A model generated the notes under the pieces. It was given only the letters and a program-made list of their open reading frames with translations. It was not told where the DNA came from and did no database searches. A stretch of 64,000 nucleotides of DNA from NCBI GenBank assembly GCA_018894105.1, contig CM032123.1, forward strand, positions 28,559,744 to 28,623,743, given 5' to 3'. Positions 49,793 to 61,283 of this stretch are shown here, in pieces; positions within the stretch are counted from its first letter, which is position 1, and every line of letters begins with the position of its first letter. This DNA is from Jacaranda mimosifolia. Its lineage: Eukaryota; Streptophyta; Magnoliopsida; Lamiales; Bignoniaceae. The position numbers and the translations under genes were made by a program.

Positions 49793-49958
49793 TGTTGATA
49801 AGATGATATCTTTTGATATACCTTATACGTGATTAGTTTCATATATAGGAGATAAGTATGAATCCTTTAGTTTCCTTCTTGTAATCAAGTTCTTATGAAT
49901 ATAAATATATGGATTGAGGAGGTATTATCCTTAAGCATTCAAAAAATCAACTCTAAGT
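49793..49958 (+). repeat. 3' LTR of the copia element
   Basis: 166 bp, from tgttgataagatgatatc to caactctaagt. It is preceded by the polypurine tract gaggggga at 49784-49791. It differs from the 5' LTR at nine sites, including the second base. Confidence 0.88.
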
Positions 49959-50139
49959 GAGACCACAACTTATTTATTTCACCAATGTGGGACACTAACA
50001 CACCATGTGCACGAGCAGGAATGAACATTTGGAGTGTGGAATAACATGAAATAGATGGCCCAACAACTAGCCTGGGGGTTCCCAACCGACGTGAAGTGTT
50101 GGCTGATTCCCAGGGCCTCGCACCACCTTCTCTGTTCCT

Positions 50140-50640
50140 ACTCTGGAACTGAGTGCCATTATTCGAGATTAGGACTTTAGGCAAATGGAATCGATATATT
50201 ATGTTTTTCCAAATAAAGCTTTTGATGGTCACGTCGGTGATTTTCGAAACTGCTTCGGCTTCGACCCATTTAGTGAAGTACTTGACCGCCACGATGATGA
50301 ACTTTCATTGACCCGATGTTTTTAGGAGAGATCCAACTATGTCATCCCCCACTAGTCAAATGGCCATGCGATCTGAATGTTGACCATCGATGCGGCTAGT
50401 TGGTGCGGTATGCACGAGTGGATCTGGCACGGCGAGCATTTTCTGGCGAAGTAGACTGAGTCTTTTAATAGGGTAGGCCAAAAATAACCGTACCAGACAA
50501 CTTTGTGGGCTAAAGACCGACCTTTAGAATGGTTGCCGCAGATGCCAGCGTAGATCTCGTGTAGCACTTCGTTTGCCTCTTCGGGTGTTAGGCATTTAAA
50601 TGGTGGTCCCTATATTGACCTCCTGTAAAGTTGTCTGTGT
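50140..50640 (-). pseudogene. Gypsy integrase pseudogene
   Basis: The zinc-binding (H2C2) part is in 50352-50610: FKCLTPEEANEVLHEIYAGI, then HSKGRSLAHKVVWYGYFWPT and ARKCSPCQIH. The start of the catalytic core is in 50150-50292, with VKYFTKWVEAEAVSKITD and NNGTQFQS (family: S-D-N-G-T-Q-F; the D has become N). Stops lie between the two pieces. The rest of the core and the chromatin-targeting end are lost. Confidence 0.8.
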
Positions 50641-50694
50641 TCGTCAAGAGCGAACTTGGCTGCGGGCCTCTATGCTGAAATCTACTCGCTGATG

Positions 50695-50853
50695 AGCTGC
50701 ATCAATTGGGGCATGGTCAAGATGACTATCTGTTCTGGCTGGGAGCTCGACTTGGGGGCGCCAACATCTTGCTGGGGCTTAGGAGGAGGAGAGATGGATC
50801 TCTTGTTTTCTTCTCTTCTTGAAGGGGCTCGCCTGGTGTTCACCATTTTTGAT
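50695..50853 (-). pseudogene. Gypsy gag N-terminal remnant
   Basis: Starts MVNTRRAPSRREENKRSISP on the minus strand, 17 nt after the primer-binding site, and runs through PQLMQLISE to a stop. Charged N-terminal sequence of this kind is typical of Tat/Athila gag. After about 50640 the sequence switches to the region before integrase, so the rest was deleted. Confidence 0.65.
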
Positions 50854-50869
50854 AACGGACTCGTAGTTT

Positions 50870-50885
50870 CCCACAGACGGCGCCA
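50870..50885 (-). promoter_or_regulatory. Primer-binding site (tRNA-Asp type) of the gypsy relic
   Basis: Reads TGGCGCCGTCTGTGGG on the minus strand. The first 10 bases match the complement of a plant aspartate tRNA 3' end. This motif is common just inside the 5' LTR of Tat elements. Confidence 0.7.
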
Positions 50886-50887
50886 AA

Positions 50888-51290
50888 TGATGAGGGTGAA
50901 ATCCACTGGACTTGGATTTGAAGGTAATTTTCGAAGGGTTCGACTTCTCTTGTCGATATTTGAAGGTGATTAGGCTGAGTCCTGCAATCACAAGCAAACG
51001 TCAGGCTAGCAGAGATGCCCTCGGCTTAGGCTCTCCGACGCTCAAGTTAGTATGAGGTCGATTATATAATGAGTAGCAGAGTGAGGGCTTTTTGTATATA
51101 CAATGACATACCTTTGAGGGGCTGGAATGAGGGTATTTATAGCCTTCTCCTAGCGGAGATTTGTCTGAAAAGCCCCTGACTTGTTGTAATAGTTTTTGTC
51201 CTTGCCTGAGAGCCATTAAGTCATCTCCCACCCTTGTATGAAAATACTCTGCTCAATTATAAATGACAATATCTTATCTTGTCCTTATCA
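50888..51290 (-). repeat. 5' LTR of the gypsy relic
   Basis: About 403 bp, TGATAAGGACAAG...CCCTCATCA on the minus strand. A TATA-type promoter ggctataaatacc lies at about 51144-51131 (minus). The outer end is inferred from the TG and has no partner LTR to confirm it. Confidence 0.65.
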
Positions 51291-51797
51291 AGAGTTTTGA
51301 AATAGATTATAAACTATTTTTCATTTTCTCGCTCTTCAATATGCTTTTTAAAGGCATAATCTCCTCTTTAGATATGTATCAATGAGACAATACCTTGAAG
51401 CTATTGAACTTTTAATATTTGGAGATGGATGTAGTTATCATCTATTATTTTTCATGATTGTAACTTTTATTTAAAATTTGAGCAAGATTAATATATTTGA
51501 CACAGTAAATTAGTCTTTTAAAGTTTCTCAATTCTTTTCAAAGCAAAAACGAAAAGAGAATAAAGCATGATGAAGGAAAAATAATAACAATGTCAATATT
51601 TGATCTGCTCTGCTTTGACCGTACCTACCCACAAAATCAAAAGGAAAGAAGTGAAACTTTGTCATGTCTCTTGAGAAGGCCGCATTCTCTCATGCCAGCA
51701 GTATTCTACTTCTAGTCGATTGTTTTATGATGGGCTTACTTATTTGTCAGGCTATGCTCGCCTCATCTATGCTCTGACCCTAATAATTGAAAATTTA
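51291..51797. other. AT-rich intergenic DNA
   Basis: No gene or repeat boundary that I can support between the gypsy LTR and the MITE. Confidence 0.5.
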
Positions 51798-52427
51798 GGG
51801 CTTTGTTCACTTGCATTTTGGGAAAATATTTTCAACTTTCAAAATAATCCCAAAAAATATTCACATTCTCCAATCATTTTCCCAAAATACAAAAAATTTA
51901 TACCCCAAAAAACCCTCAAAATTCAATCTCAAAAAAAATCCTATACACTACCCTACCCTACGTAATCAATCTCAAGACATGCCATATAGCAAAAAAGCTT
52001 ATCACAAGACATGATACACTACAATAGTAGAAGGGAAATTAAGAAAGGGCAATATACTTAAATGGACTCTTGCACTATTATATCAGATTGTAATAGACTA
52101 ATAGGTTACAAGATGGACTGAACGTGTTCAAAGAATTTTCTCACCAATGATCATTGCATTTTTTTTCATTTCCTTTATTTCTTACCACATTTCATTTTAT
52201 ACTCTTCCCTTCATTTCTTAAACTATCTATTCAGCCTTGTAAATCACATAAGCAAATGCAAAAGGGTAAAAGACCACCCCATTAGACAACCTTTATATTC
52301 GACATTTGTTTTGAAGTAAGACAACCTCAACACTCAATCACTATAAAATGCCTAAACAAGTCCAACATACATCTACCAACTCTCCAGCTGGAAAAGATCA
52401 CATGATCTCAGGGAAGTAATAATCTAA

Positions 52428-52838
52428 CTAACAGCAAGATTGAGCAAACACTTCTCTGTCCTGTTGTTTTTTCACTTGGCAGTTTCCATATGATATCTAA
52501 TTGACATGGATTAAGTGAAATGGTTGCACCCTACATAAGGAAGACATGCAACAAAAAATGGATAGAAGGCAAGGCAGCTTTAGAAAAGTGAAGAATATTT
52601 CATATATAATGAAGCTAAGAAAGAGATTAATGGACATGAGGCAAATTCATAGTTCACAATCCTTCTAAAACAAGTAGATTTCCACAATGACCACATTCAG
52701 AGAAAAGGTAAATGTGAAGAGAATAAGTTGTAAGGTACCTTTGGCAACTTTTCACAGAATACGACATCCAGTTTAGCACCAAAAGTGTTCTCAAATACTA
52801 TTTTCCCGTCCCTAGAAGCCAACACTACACCTCCAGAA
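52428..52838 (-). pseudogene. VHA-E: V-type proton ATPase subunit E, last two exons
   Basis: The minus-strand exon 52838-52739 lies between a good acceptor (CTATTTTTAG) and donor (CAAAG|GTACC). It encodes SGGVVLASRDGKIVFENTFG and AKLDVVFCEKLPK, matching the C-terminus of plant VHA-E (SGGVVLASRDGKIV-ENTLDARLEVVFRxKLPEIRKxLFGQVAA). After a 278-nt GT-AG intron, 52460-52428 gives DREVFAQSCC and a stop. Its DNA aligns with the family's IRK-LFGQVAA if one base is inserted near the end, so the last residues are out of frame. Subunit E forms the peripheral stalk of the vacuolar proton pump. The other roughly 190 residues are not found upstream, so this is a fragment. The substitution of C for R in VVFR also suggests relaxed constraint. 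Confidence 0.75.
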
Positions 52839-53339
52839 CTAAAAATAGAAGACAGAAAAGAGTCATGTCAGAGGTTATTAGCAATTTCCAGACTTCAAAT
52901 CATAAAATTCCAGAACTCAAGCTCGGAAGAGCAAGATGGAGTATTGTATAACTAGACATAGAAAAAACAAGCAAACAAAGCCAAACTACCAAATCATATA
53001 AGTTAACGTGTTGCACTTTCAGACATCCTTAACCACAAAATTTTGACTCGTAACTCAATTCTCAGCAAACACAGCTTGTTCAGTGCAAGGCAACATCATA
53101 TTCGCATATTTCTGAGGTTCAGATTTAGTAGTGAGGCTTCACAAAATATAGCTTCCCGTTCCAAGTTTCTCAATAGCCTAACAGAATACTTGGCAAAAAA
53201 ATCCTAACTAGACGAATGTAAAGAGATTGAAAGAAAGAGACCAGCAACTAAAAAGCAAATACCTAGAATGTAAATCACTAAGATTCAACTCATTATTTCA
53301 CTTAAGAACGCTAATTTTTGGTCTCCTTTATCACTTACA

Positions 53340-53570
53340 CGGATTGAAGTAGAAAATCCCTCGCTTGCGATTTTATTGGATTCTGTAACAACGAACTTGT
53401 ACAGCGACCAATTTTGAAGGATTTCAAGCTAGAATCATGTAAGATGTTGAAAATTGAAGATGAAAGCGTGATGATTTGAGAGATTTTCTATGTGATTTGC
53501 AGTGAGTGAGCCTTTTCCTGAAGTAAGTTGAGGTGAGCTGAGGTTTGAAGTGACCGACTGATTCAGCAAA
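53340..53570 (-). other. Leader-like segment upstream of the V-ATPase fragment
   Basis: On the minus strand this is CT- and CA-rich, more balanced in base composition than its flanks, with short upstream open frames, and ends in a donor-like CAATCC|GTGTAAGTG near 53340. It looks like a plant 5' UTR exon and may have been captured with, or fused to, the VHA-E exons. No similarity recognised; inference from texture only. Confidence 0.3.
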
Positions 53571-54189
53571 ATGTTAATTTGATTTATTTTTCATAAAAAT
53601 ATAGAATTAATTAATTTTAATTGACTATTGATAGATAAAATAAAAATATATTACATGATGGGCCATTGCAATTTTTATTATTAGTTTTCTAGGCTAATTG
53701 AATTGGGCCTTTGTGGGTGGGCCTCCAAAAATGACTATCATTATGGGCTATTCTTAGATGGGCCTTTGTAGATAGGCCTCCAAAGCAAATTAATATATAA
53801 AATGGCAATAATTTTTTAATGGCCCACTTAAAGTATCATTGGTGGCTGTTTTTAAATGTGTCTCTATATATATGTCTCTAAATATATGTCTTTGTTGTAG
53901 TGTACCTAGCACTCCAGTATATATATATATATATACACACACCATCAAAAATATATATATACACATTATATAAAAAAATAATTTCTTCCTACAAATCCAA
54001 CAAAAAAGTAACTGATTCGACATCTTCCTACACCAAAATATTAACAAACAAACAACTCATTCTCAATCCAGTTTTCTTATTTTCCCAAAACATAAACAAA
54101 CAACTAACACTATTTCCATGTTTTCTCCCAAAAATCCATTCTCCCAAAAAAAAATTTAGAAAATGCCCAAAACACAAGTGAACAAGCCC

Positions 54190-54655
54190 TAGTATTTTTC
54201 TTATCCTGCATTAAGATTTAAAATTTATCATAAAAAAAAAAAATCAATCAGAATTAAGGGTAAAAAAATGAAGATAGTGATTCAAGAAATGCATTAATTT
54301 CCCCACGGAAAAGTGTTTACTGTGTGTGGCTGGGTAGCCGGGTAGGGGGACAACTGAATATTTAATATAGAACCACAAACAAAGCCAATCATTGCCACAT
54401 GAAAAGTTGCAGGAGTTAATCTGTTGGAATGATTCGAAATTTGAATTTGGTCGTTGAATTTGTACTTCATAAATTAATGAAGGTACTTTATTTTGATATT
54501 TTTAAGAGAATTTACTCAATTAATTGCTTATTAATTGGTGAAATATATGTTGTTGTTATATTTTAATTATTGCTATGCCCTCATTTAATTCTTCACAGAT
54601 TATATAAAAAAGGTGGAATAAATACATTTGTTCTTAATTTCCTTTAAAGTGATTT
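54190..54655. other. AT-rich spacer
   Basis: No gene or repeat that I can support lies between the MITE and the next CACTA-like left end. Confidence 0.5.
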
Positions 54656-57498
54656 CACTACAACACAATATTAGTGATAAAATATTGAGTGACATTACAA
54701 AATTATCACTAATTATATATTAAATGGCAAAAAATTTGTTATGTCACCTTAATAATTTTTACAAACTAAATAGTGTTTAAATTATCATCATTAACAATAA
54801 GTGATAATCTATGATAATAATTTAGTGACAATGAAAATCTCGAATAGCTTATGGTAAGGATTTCAATGTTGAAGTTTACTTCATTTAAACACATCGTTAT
54901 CAATTTAACTTGCGGAATTATTGTGATTTTTATTTTGTATTTTTATTTTTATTTCTCTTTTTGTTTACTCAATTTAATAATATTATATTAGTAATGAGTT
55001 TGATTTAAATTTGTAGTACAATTTAATGATTCTTTATCTATTTTATTTGTTGGTTAAATGGTATTTGGAGAATTTGATATAAATTAAATGACGTGTTATA
55101 ACTTAATCACAATATCATTTGTTTTATTTTCACTATTTTGAGTATTGCATTTAAATTAAACGGTGAAATGGATACCTTATAACTTTCTGATTGCACTTTT
55201 AGCCAAAATGAGTTTCCGGCTCATTTAGAAATGTAGGGAAAAAGTTGTGATCAACGCTACATGTCGTGGGTGTCTACTTTTTATCCTAAAATAAAATTAT
55301 TTTTTCCTCATAAATAAAAGCTATATTTAGATTATTCAATAATTAAGACAATAAATTAAATCATAATAACAAGATAGAACTTAAATCATTTGGTGACATA
55401 ATATTCTAATTGCTTGTTAAAGGATATATTTTTAGTAAAGATAAAGTACGACAATGATCTTCCAAAATTAATAAAAAAACGTTCTTTTTTTTATTTTTAA
55501 ATTAAAATGTCTAATGGAACTCTTCTATCATTTTGTGAAGTGTGAATGTCATTTTTTATCCAATTTAAATAAGTTGCTATGTGTGAATACTAGCAAAAAT
55601 GTGTGAATATGTTAAGGGGATTATTTTGGATAGACGTGTAAAAGTTCAAATAAAACATAAAAATTAATTAGAGAAAAGCGAATAATGATTAATAAAATTG
55701 TCTTAATGCAAAGTTTTGAATATCAAAAAAGACGAAAATTGAAGTTAAAACTACTAGAAAGGAAAAAGCACAATACCATATATAAAACTCATGTTAACAT
55801 ATTCACAGATAGCAACTTGAAGCCACAAAATGAATGGAAACAAGCAATCTTAATTAATCTTGATCACTTCGGTACTTTATTGCAATGTGGTCCGTTAGAT
55901 AGGCTTTATCTATATCTATATTATATAAAAAAGAAAGACTCTTTACACACTCAAAGTAGCAGTTACGTCATACTACATCAAAATTTATTTTACCAATTAT
56001 ACCCTTAATTTTTAATTTAATTTCAAAAATTAATTTATCACTTAATTTAACATTAAAAACACAAATAATATAGTAAAAATATAATAATAAAATTTATAGG
56101 AAGTATAGGTAGATATATTTAATAATTTTAAACTTTTGATGTAGAAATAATTTGCTAAATATGAGTTTATATTAATGAATAATTATTATTGTATGTTATT
56201 GATGTGATTATTGTTAAAATTATGTTATTGCTAATATATACGGTAAAAAAATTGAGTACTTTATTTATTAATATAATTTAGCATCAATATGATAAACTAA
56301 TATGCACGCAGGGATGGCGTGCCACAACGACTAATTACACAAAATGAATGAAATGCGAATGTAAGAGAAAATGATATTTTTGGAGTACACCATTTAAATT
56401 AAATAATGTATCTGTTTAATTTAAACTTTCATGAAGAATTAAATCTTTCCATGAAAAATTATAACTCTTTTACTTTTATTCCATAATTAAAAAAGCTACT
56501 TTAATAAAAGGAAAACAAGAAGCCTACAAATTAATTTTAACCACATGCAAGTATTAAGTGCTTTTATATATAAATAAAGCATATAAGTCTCCAACTTTTC
56601 CCTTCTATTTTACACAATATATACAAATTAAAGACCAGCTTTTCTATATATCATATTTTAACCAATTTATTTTGATTTCATACTATATATTAGTCTATAT
56701 CAATAAGAAAAATAAATTAATTATTATAAGTTAGAAACAATTTTCCACCTATGCAAAATAAAATTAATTAGATCTAGTAATACATTAATGTTGTATATTG
56801 GAAAAAAGAAAAAAAAAAATTTTGCGCGTTAATAATTTTTCGTTTAACTTCTGAAATGGGAAATAATTAATGGATATGTGAAATTAAGAAAGAGTGTTTT
56901 CGTTATGTCCACGAACCTTGGACATAAGGAATGACATAATCTTTCATGTAAAAAAATTGTCAAAATGACATAAGATTTAAATGATAAGGTCCGGAGAAAA
57001 ATGATTAACATCATTAACAAAGAAGCAAAACATAATAAGACGAGATTTTGATAGGACATATACTAATTCGCTACTTCTTGAAAATTGATATAATTTGCGT
57101 TATAATCTATATTACTTATGTAAAAATTATATGTATTACGGGCCCTTTTCATTTATAACTTGGAGGATGTTGCTGAAAAAAATGATATTTATAATAAAAA
57201 ATGAAGTGATAATATGATAGATGTTATAGCATTAAATGATAATAATTTTTATTTTATTACTAATATTATATATATTTAGTGATGAATTTTTATTTTGTCA
57301 TAATACTAACTTAATATTATTTATTTTAAGCTAACAATGATAGTCATTGATACATATATAGCAATAAATCTAGTAATAATAGAAATTTTGTCACAACTAT
57401 TTCTGACAAGATTTTTTAATTTTGTCACTCTACATACATCACTAATTGTTATCAATTGCAATTTAAACACAATTCTTGTCAATATTAATTATCATTAC

Positions 57499-60400
57499 TG
57501 TAGCACCCCCCATCGGGAGGCGCCTGCTCTCGTCCAAGGATTTACCCATTCTATACCACAAGCTTCCTGCATAACAAAAAATAGATTTCTTAAAACTCAA
57601 AGTATTTAATTTCTACAAGCGATATCCGTCAACAGTTCAACTTACAATGAAAATATCATGAATCACACTTAGCATTTCTACCACACTCATTAAATTTGGT
57701 AAGTAATTCAACAATTACAATCTGCATATTTATACATTCATTAGGTTCATTACCTCATGTGTCACGTGGATTAGTCTATCTTCATCACTCATTCTTATTT
57801 GGGATAAAAAACGAAAGATAACAACAAAACAACGTAAGTCTAAATGACTTAGTGAGATATTTTAGCAATAACATTATAGTGACAATTTCTCAAATATTAT
57901 ATAGGAGACAAGTAGAAGCGTTAAAATTTCCAGAAGTTGTGAGAGAAGGTTTTAGTCAAAGTTTAAAGTGTTTCATTTCACCATCGTCTCATACCAGTGA
58001 TGAGACTTCACAAAAATCACTGCATTTTTACAAAGATTTAAATCTCAAATAGGACTAAAGGGGTCAACATGACATTTGACCAATCACTTGATTTTTGTCA
58101 AATATTCGAGTTTCAAAGCACAAGTATCGAGTGTATCAATTACTTATACAATATTGTTGTTGGTAGTTCTCTTACCTTGTCATTCTACTTTAAAAAATAC
58201 GAGAATCCTTATCCCTCTAATTTTTGAGTGATCAGCTCAGACACGTAAACACACATGAGGCATGGCTAGCCGCATGCCTGATCCTGCTTATATACAATTA
58301 CCTCCAACTGGCTATGAGACAGGATTATAACAAATAGGGTATCAGTTGAAGACCAACCACCGTCGGTCCATTCCGCTTAGTTGTTTTTTGATATAATCCC
58401 AAGGCCCACCCCAAGGGTATCAAGTACTTCATGAATATTATGTAACGCGTCCAACAACCTTTCAATTAACATTCCGATTTGTCATGACAAACAAGCAATC
58501 AAACAATTAATATCAAGCTCACTTCAAGATAATAGTCATGGTAATAATAGAACATGTATTTTGAAATCCCTTTCTTAGTTTCCCAACATGATTGCCAATT
58601 TCAGGAAAAATGATATAAATAGAGGTCAACAAGAACCATAATCAACATAAAGTGGTGATCTGTGGTAAATTTCGCAACACGTTTACTTTTTCAAAACTCG
58701 AGTGGTCATGAATCGAATTAAACGATAGATTCTAGAATTTAACTTCTTAACATGAAAAGGATCAAGCAACAAGGGTATATAAACAAGTATATATATTCTT
58801 TCCCTAGCAAAGAAATCTTGTATGATCGAGCATAAACTCACATTGCAAATGTAGAGGAATCCCTAGTTGTGTGGATGCTCAGGTCCTGACTTCCTAGTGA
58901 AATCGAGAACTATCATAAGATAATTAAAGTTATCATCTCATTAATCCTCTAAATCTTAAGTATAAATATAGCTGATGTCTATATCAAACTCAAGGTTATT
59001 TTGACACAATTCTGTTAATATCTATTTCATATCTAAATGCCTAAGATAGTTAAATGTGGTAATCCTTAATTAACCAGTTGATGAATAGATTACTGATCGA
59101 TCTATATCATTGTGTACTCGTTTAAAATCCCAATATTTAATAGGTATTTGTTACTATAACACTCAAGTTCAATTATATCTCATTTCAAATGACCTTAATC
59201 TTTCAAATACATGATATTATCAGTATTACGAGACTTTACTTACTTGAACCCAATCATTCCCATTTTATCGCCTTAATGTTATAATCGTCTCAATAGCTTT
59301 ACATGCTCAGGCCAACTAAATCCTCAAGTTACCCAACCTGTTTTATGAATATTTTAGTTTATCTTATTTTATAAGCATGGCCTTGGTTATCATATTCTAA
59401 GGCTTTGAGCTAGTAGTTCTTGAATGAAGACCCCCAACCAACTCCATTCATCACTCCACTTATTTTATAGTTACGTAACAAGGGCCTAGGTTCCTAAATT
59501 AATTGGGTTTTACGAGTCTATCATATTCAAGTTAGATAATTTATTTTCATTTCAATATTTATATAACTCTTTCCTTATTTATAACATGTTATGTTAATAA
59601 GTCTTGTGACATAGATTTAAATTGATATTTCTTAATTTACTAAGTTTAAATCATATAATTAATTCTTAGTTTAACACTTACAACACTAAATCACTAACTT
59701 GAGCAATTTGATACTCTCAGTTTAATAAACATTTAATTGGAATTGTAAAAATCAATCGAAGTAATATTCGGTATGAAATTTACCCAAATTGGATTGAATT
59801 CGGATCAAATCTCAGGCTGGGAATACCCCAGATAGACTCAAAATCACATTTTGAGCCCTCTATTAGACTGTCGCCGCCGTGCTCCAGCACTGGAGGTGGA
59901 ATTGTCACTGCCAGAAGACGCGCATCATTCCGTTAAATTCCACTGCCTCTTCGCTGCCGAATTGGCCAAAAACCATTGCAGAACCCTAACCCTCCATCGT
60001 CCGTCGCTCACTTCCAATTGCCTCGCCACTGTTGATTGAATCATCAAATTGAGACCATAAATCGCTTGCCCATTCAACTCTGACCAAAACCCATCCAAGC
60101 TCGTCCAGTTTTTGCCCATGGAAGTGGGCCAAGTGGCAGACAATGTTTGAAAAATCTAACTATTCATTAAACCGAAAAACTTACCGGTTCACGGTTCACT
60201 AGTCCAACCGTTGGTCGGATTGTAATTGAACCACAATTGAACCATGATGTCATAATTATGAAATATATATATTTATATTATATATATTACTTAAAAATGA
60301 ATAAAATGCTAAAATATAAAACATAAAGAGTTTAAATGATATTATCTAACATTACAATTCAAATTTCACAATTCATATTATAAATGATCACAATAATTTA

Positions 60401-61283
60401 AATATATTAAGTCCAAAGTTTAACGTTGAGAGTGTGTAAGTTAATTCTAAACTCTAAACTAAGATTTTTTTTTTACTTTTAAATAGCTTTTGAGGTGTAT
60501 CTTAACCTTCAAACTTTGTATTTAGATAAAAAAAAATTAAAAAAATAAATTAATTTTGTTAAAAATTAAATGAAAAAATCGGTCTGGTTCAACGGTTTGA
60601 CCGGCCGGTCCAGTTCGGTTTTTTAAACAGTGGTGGCAGGACCTCCACTACTGCCATGTGCTCGCCAACGCCCTCAATTTTCGGCAATTTCCTTCTATGT
60701 TTTTGGTCAATATTAATATGGTTGTGCTCCTCTCAACTAGGCGAAGCTAACTATGGCGTTATTTTTAGCTTTTCTACTCACTTTCCAGTGGTTCTCATGT
60801 CGGGTAGGGATTGGGTAGTTTTTGAGAATTTGATAGAATTTAGTCCTTAATCCTATATATATATAATTGCATTTTCTAGCCTTTTCAATTTTACCCTTCA
60901 ATTAATCCCTCCAGAACTTTGGCCAACTCCACATTAGCCCCAAAAATTTCTTCCACCTTGTAGTTTAGTTCTCAAAAGTTTTATTTGTTGCACATTGACC
61001 CCAAACATTATTAATTATAGGCAATTAAGTCCAAATTGATTTATTTTAAAACCCTTAAACTTTTATTATGCTCATATTGACCCTCAATGTTTCTGATTTG
61101 GTATAATTGGATCCTAAATGTTAATTAACATTTAGTCCTTTAATTTTTAGTATTTATACTAAGATCTCAATTGATCTAATTAGTGGTTTGACTATGATTT
61201 AATTCTTTTTTTAAAAGGTATTTTTTCAAAATTTAAATTTCTCTTATTTTAATTTTATGATATTCAAAATCCGAGGTGTTACA
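57499..61283 (-). repeat. Solo LTR C, long-LTR family, 3785 bp
   Basis: The left end is TGTAGCACCCCCCATCGGGAGG and the right end ccgaggtgttaca. The 5-bp flanks are attac (57494-57498) and atgac (61284-61288), a likely duplication with one mismatch. It is homologous to copies A and B, sharing for example the 'gagtgatcagctcagac', 'aatcccaaggcccacccc' and GC-rich blocks (about 59860-60130). About 0.5 kb of its extra length is the hAT MITE at 60140-60631. Confidence 0.82.
60140..60631. mobile_element. hAT MITE inside solo LTR C
   Basis: A 492-bp element with flanks agtggcag (60132-60139) and ggtggcag (60632-60639), 7 of 8 identical. The ends are ACAATGTTTGAAAAA and, reversed, ACTGTTTAAAAAACCGAAC. 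Inside each end are matching aaccggt/ccggtcc motifs. LTR copy B is uninterrupted at the corresponding gtggcag, which confirms the insertion. Confidence 0.75.

Larger units (their letters stand above)
45015..49958 (+). mobile_element. Ty1/copia LTR retrotransposon, decayed, 4.94 kb
   Basis: Two 166-bp LTRs (45015-45180 and 49793-49958) flank gag and pol remnants in the copia order: gag, protease, integrase, reverse transcriptase, RNase H. A primer-binding site follows the 5' LTR, and a purine tract (cttgagggggag) precedes the 3' LTR. The 5-bp flanks are gaaac (45010-45014) and gagac (49959-49963), a likely duplication with one mismatch. The LTRs differ at 9 of 166 positions by eye. The short LTRs and initiator tRNA-Met priming fit small copia lineages such as Ale/Retrofit. 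Many stops and frameshifts make it non-autonomous. Confidence 0.92.
44950..50085. repeat. Dispersed repeat split by the copia element
   Basis: The left piece 44950-45014 (ctagactccaaaagttagtt, then caagaggtgaggattgccca) and the right piece 49959-50085 (acttatttatttcaccaatg, then tgggacactaacacacc) read as one unit once the copia element is removed. I recall this arrangement (gaggtgaggattgcccaag ... caatgtgggac ... taacacacc) as a dispersed repeat in dicots, but cannot name its class. It shows the copia element landed in older repetitive DNA. Confidence 0.45.
50140..51290 (-). mobile_element. Deleted Ty3/gypsy (Tat-like) relic
   Basis: Read on the minus strand: LTR 51290-50888, primer-binding site 50885-50870, start of gag, then directly the region just before integrase, and integrase up to about 50140. 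Protease, reverse transcriptase, most of RNase H and the 3' LTR are gone. Integrase wording and a tRNA-Asp-type primer site suggest the Tat branch. The left boundary meets the dispersed repeat around 50085-50140. Confidence 0.8.
52017..53902. mobile_element. CACTA-like element carrying a V-ATPase E gene fragment
   Basis: The left end CACTACAATAGTAG (52017-52030) and the reversed right end CACTACAACAAAGAC (53888-53902) bound 1886 bp. Inside the right end are short repeats, 'gggcctttgtgggtgggcct' and 'gggcctttgtagataggcct', and tgtctctatatatatgtctc motifs that resemble CACTA subterminal repeats. No transposase. The 3-bp flanks (ata and tac) do not match, so the boundaries need checking. The interior holds spliceable V-ATPase exons and a leader-like segment, both on the minus strand. 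Confidence 0.5.
51798..54189. mobile_element. MITE with 'GGGCTTTGTTCACTTG' ends, split by a CACTA element
   Basis: The left arm (51798-52016) begins GGGCTTTGTTCACTTGCATT. The right arm (53903-54189) ends with the complement of GGGCTTGTTCACTTGTGTTT. Both arms are A/C-rich with repeated cccaaaa motifs. Without the CACTA insertion it would be about 0.5 kb. TA flanks both ends; a longer duplication is not visible, so superfamily assignment (Tourist-like by its end) is tentative. Confidence 0.55.
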
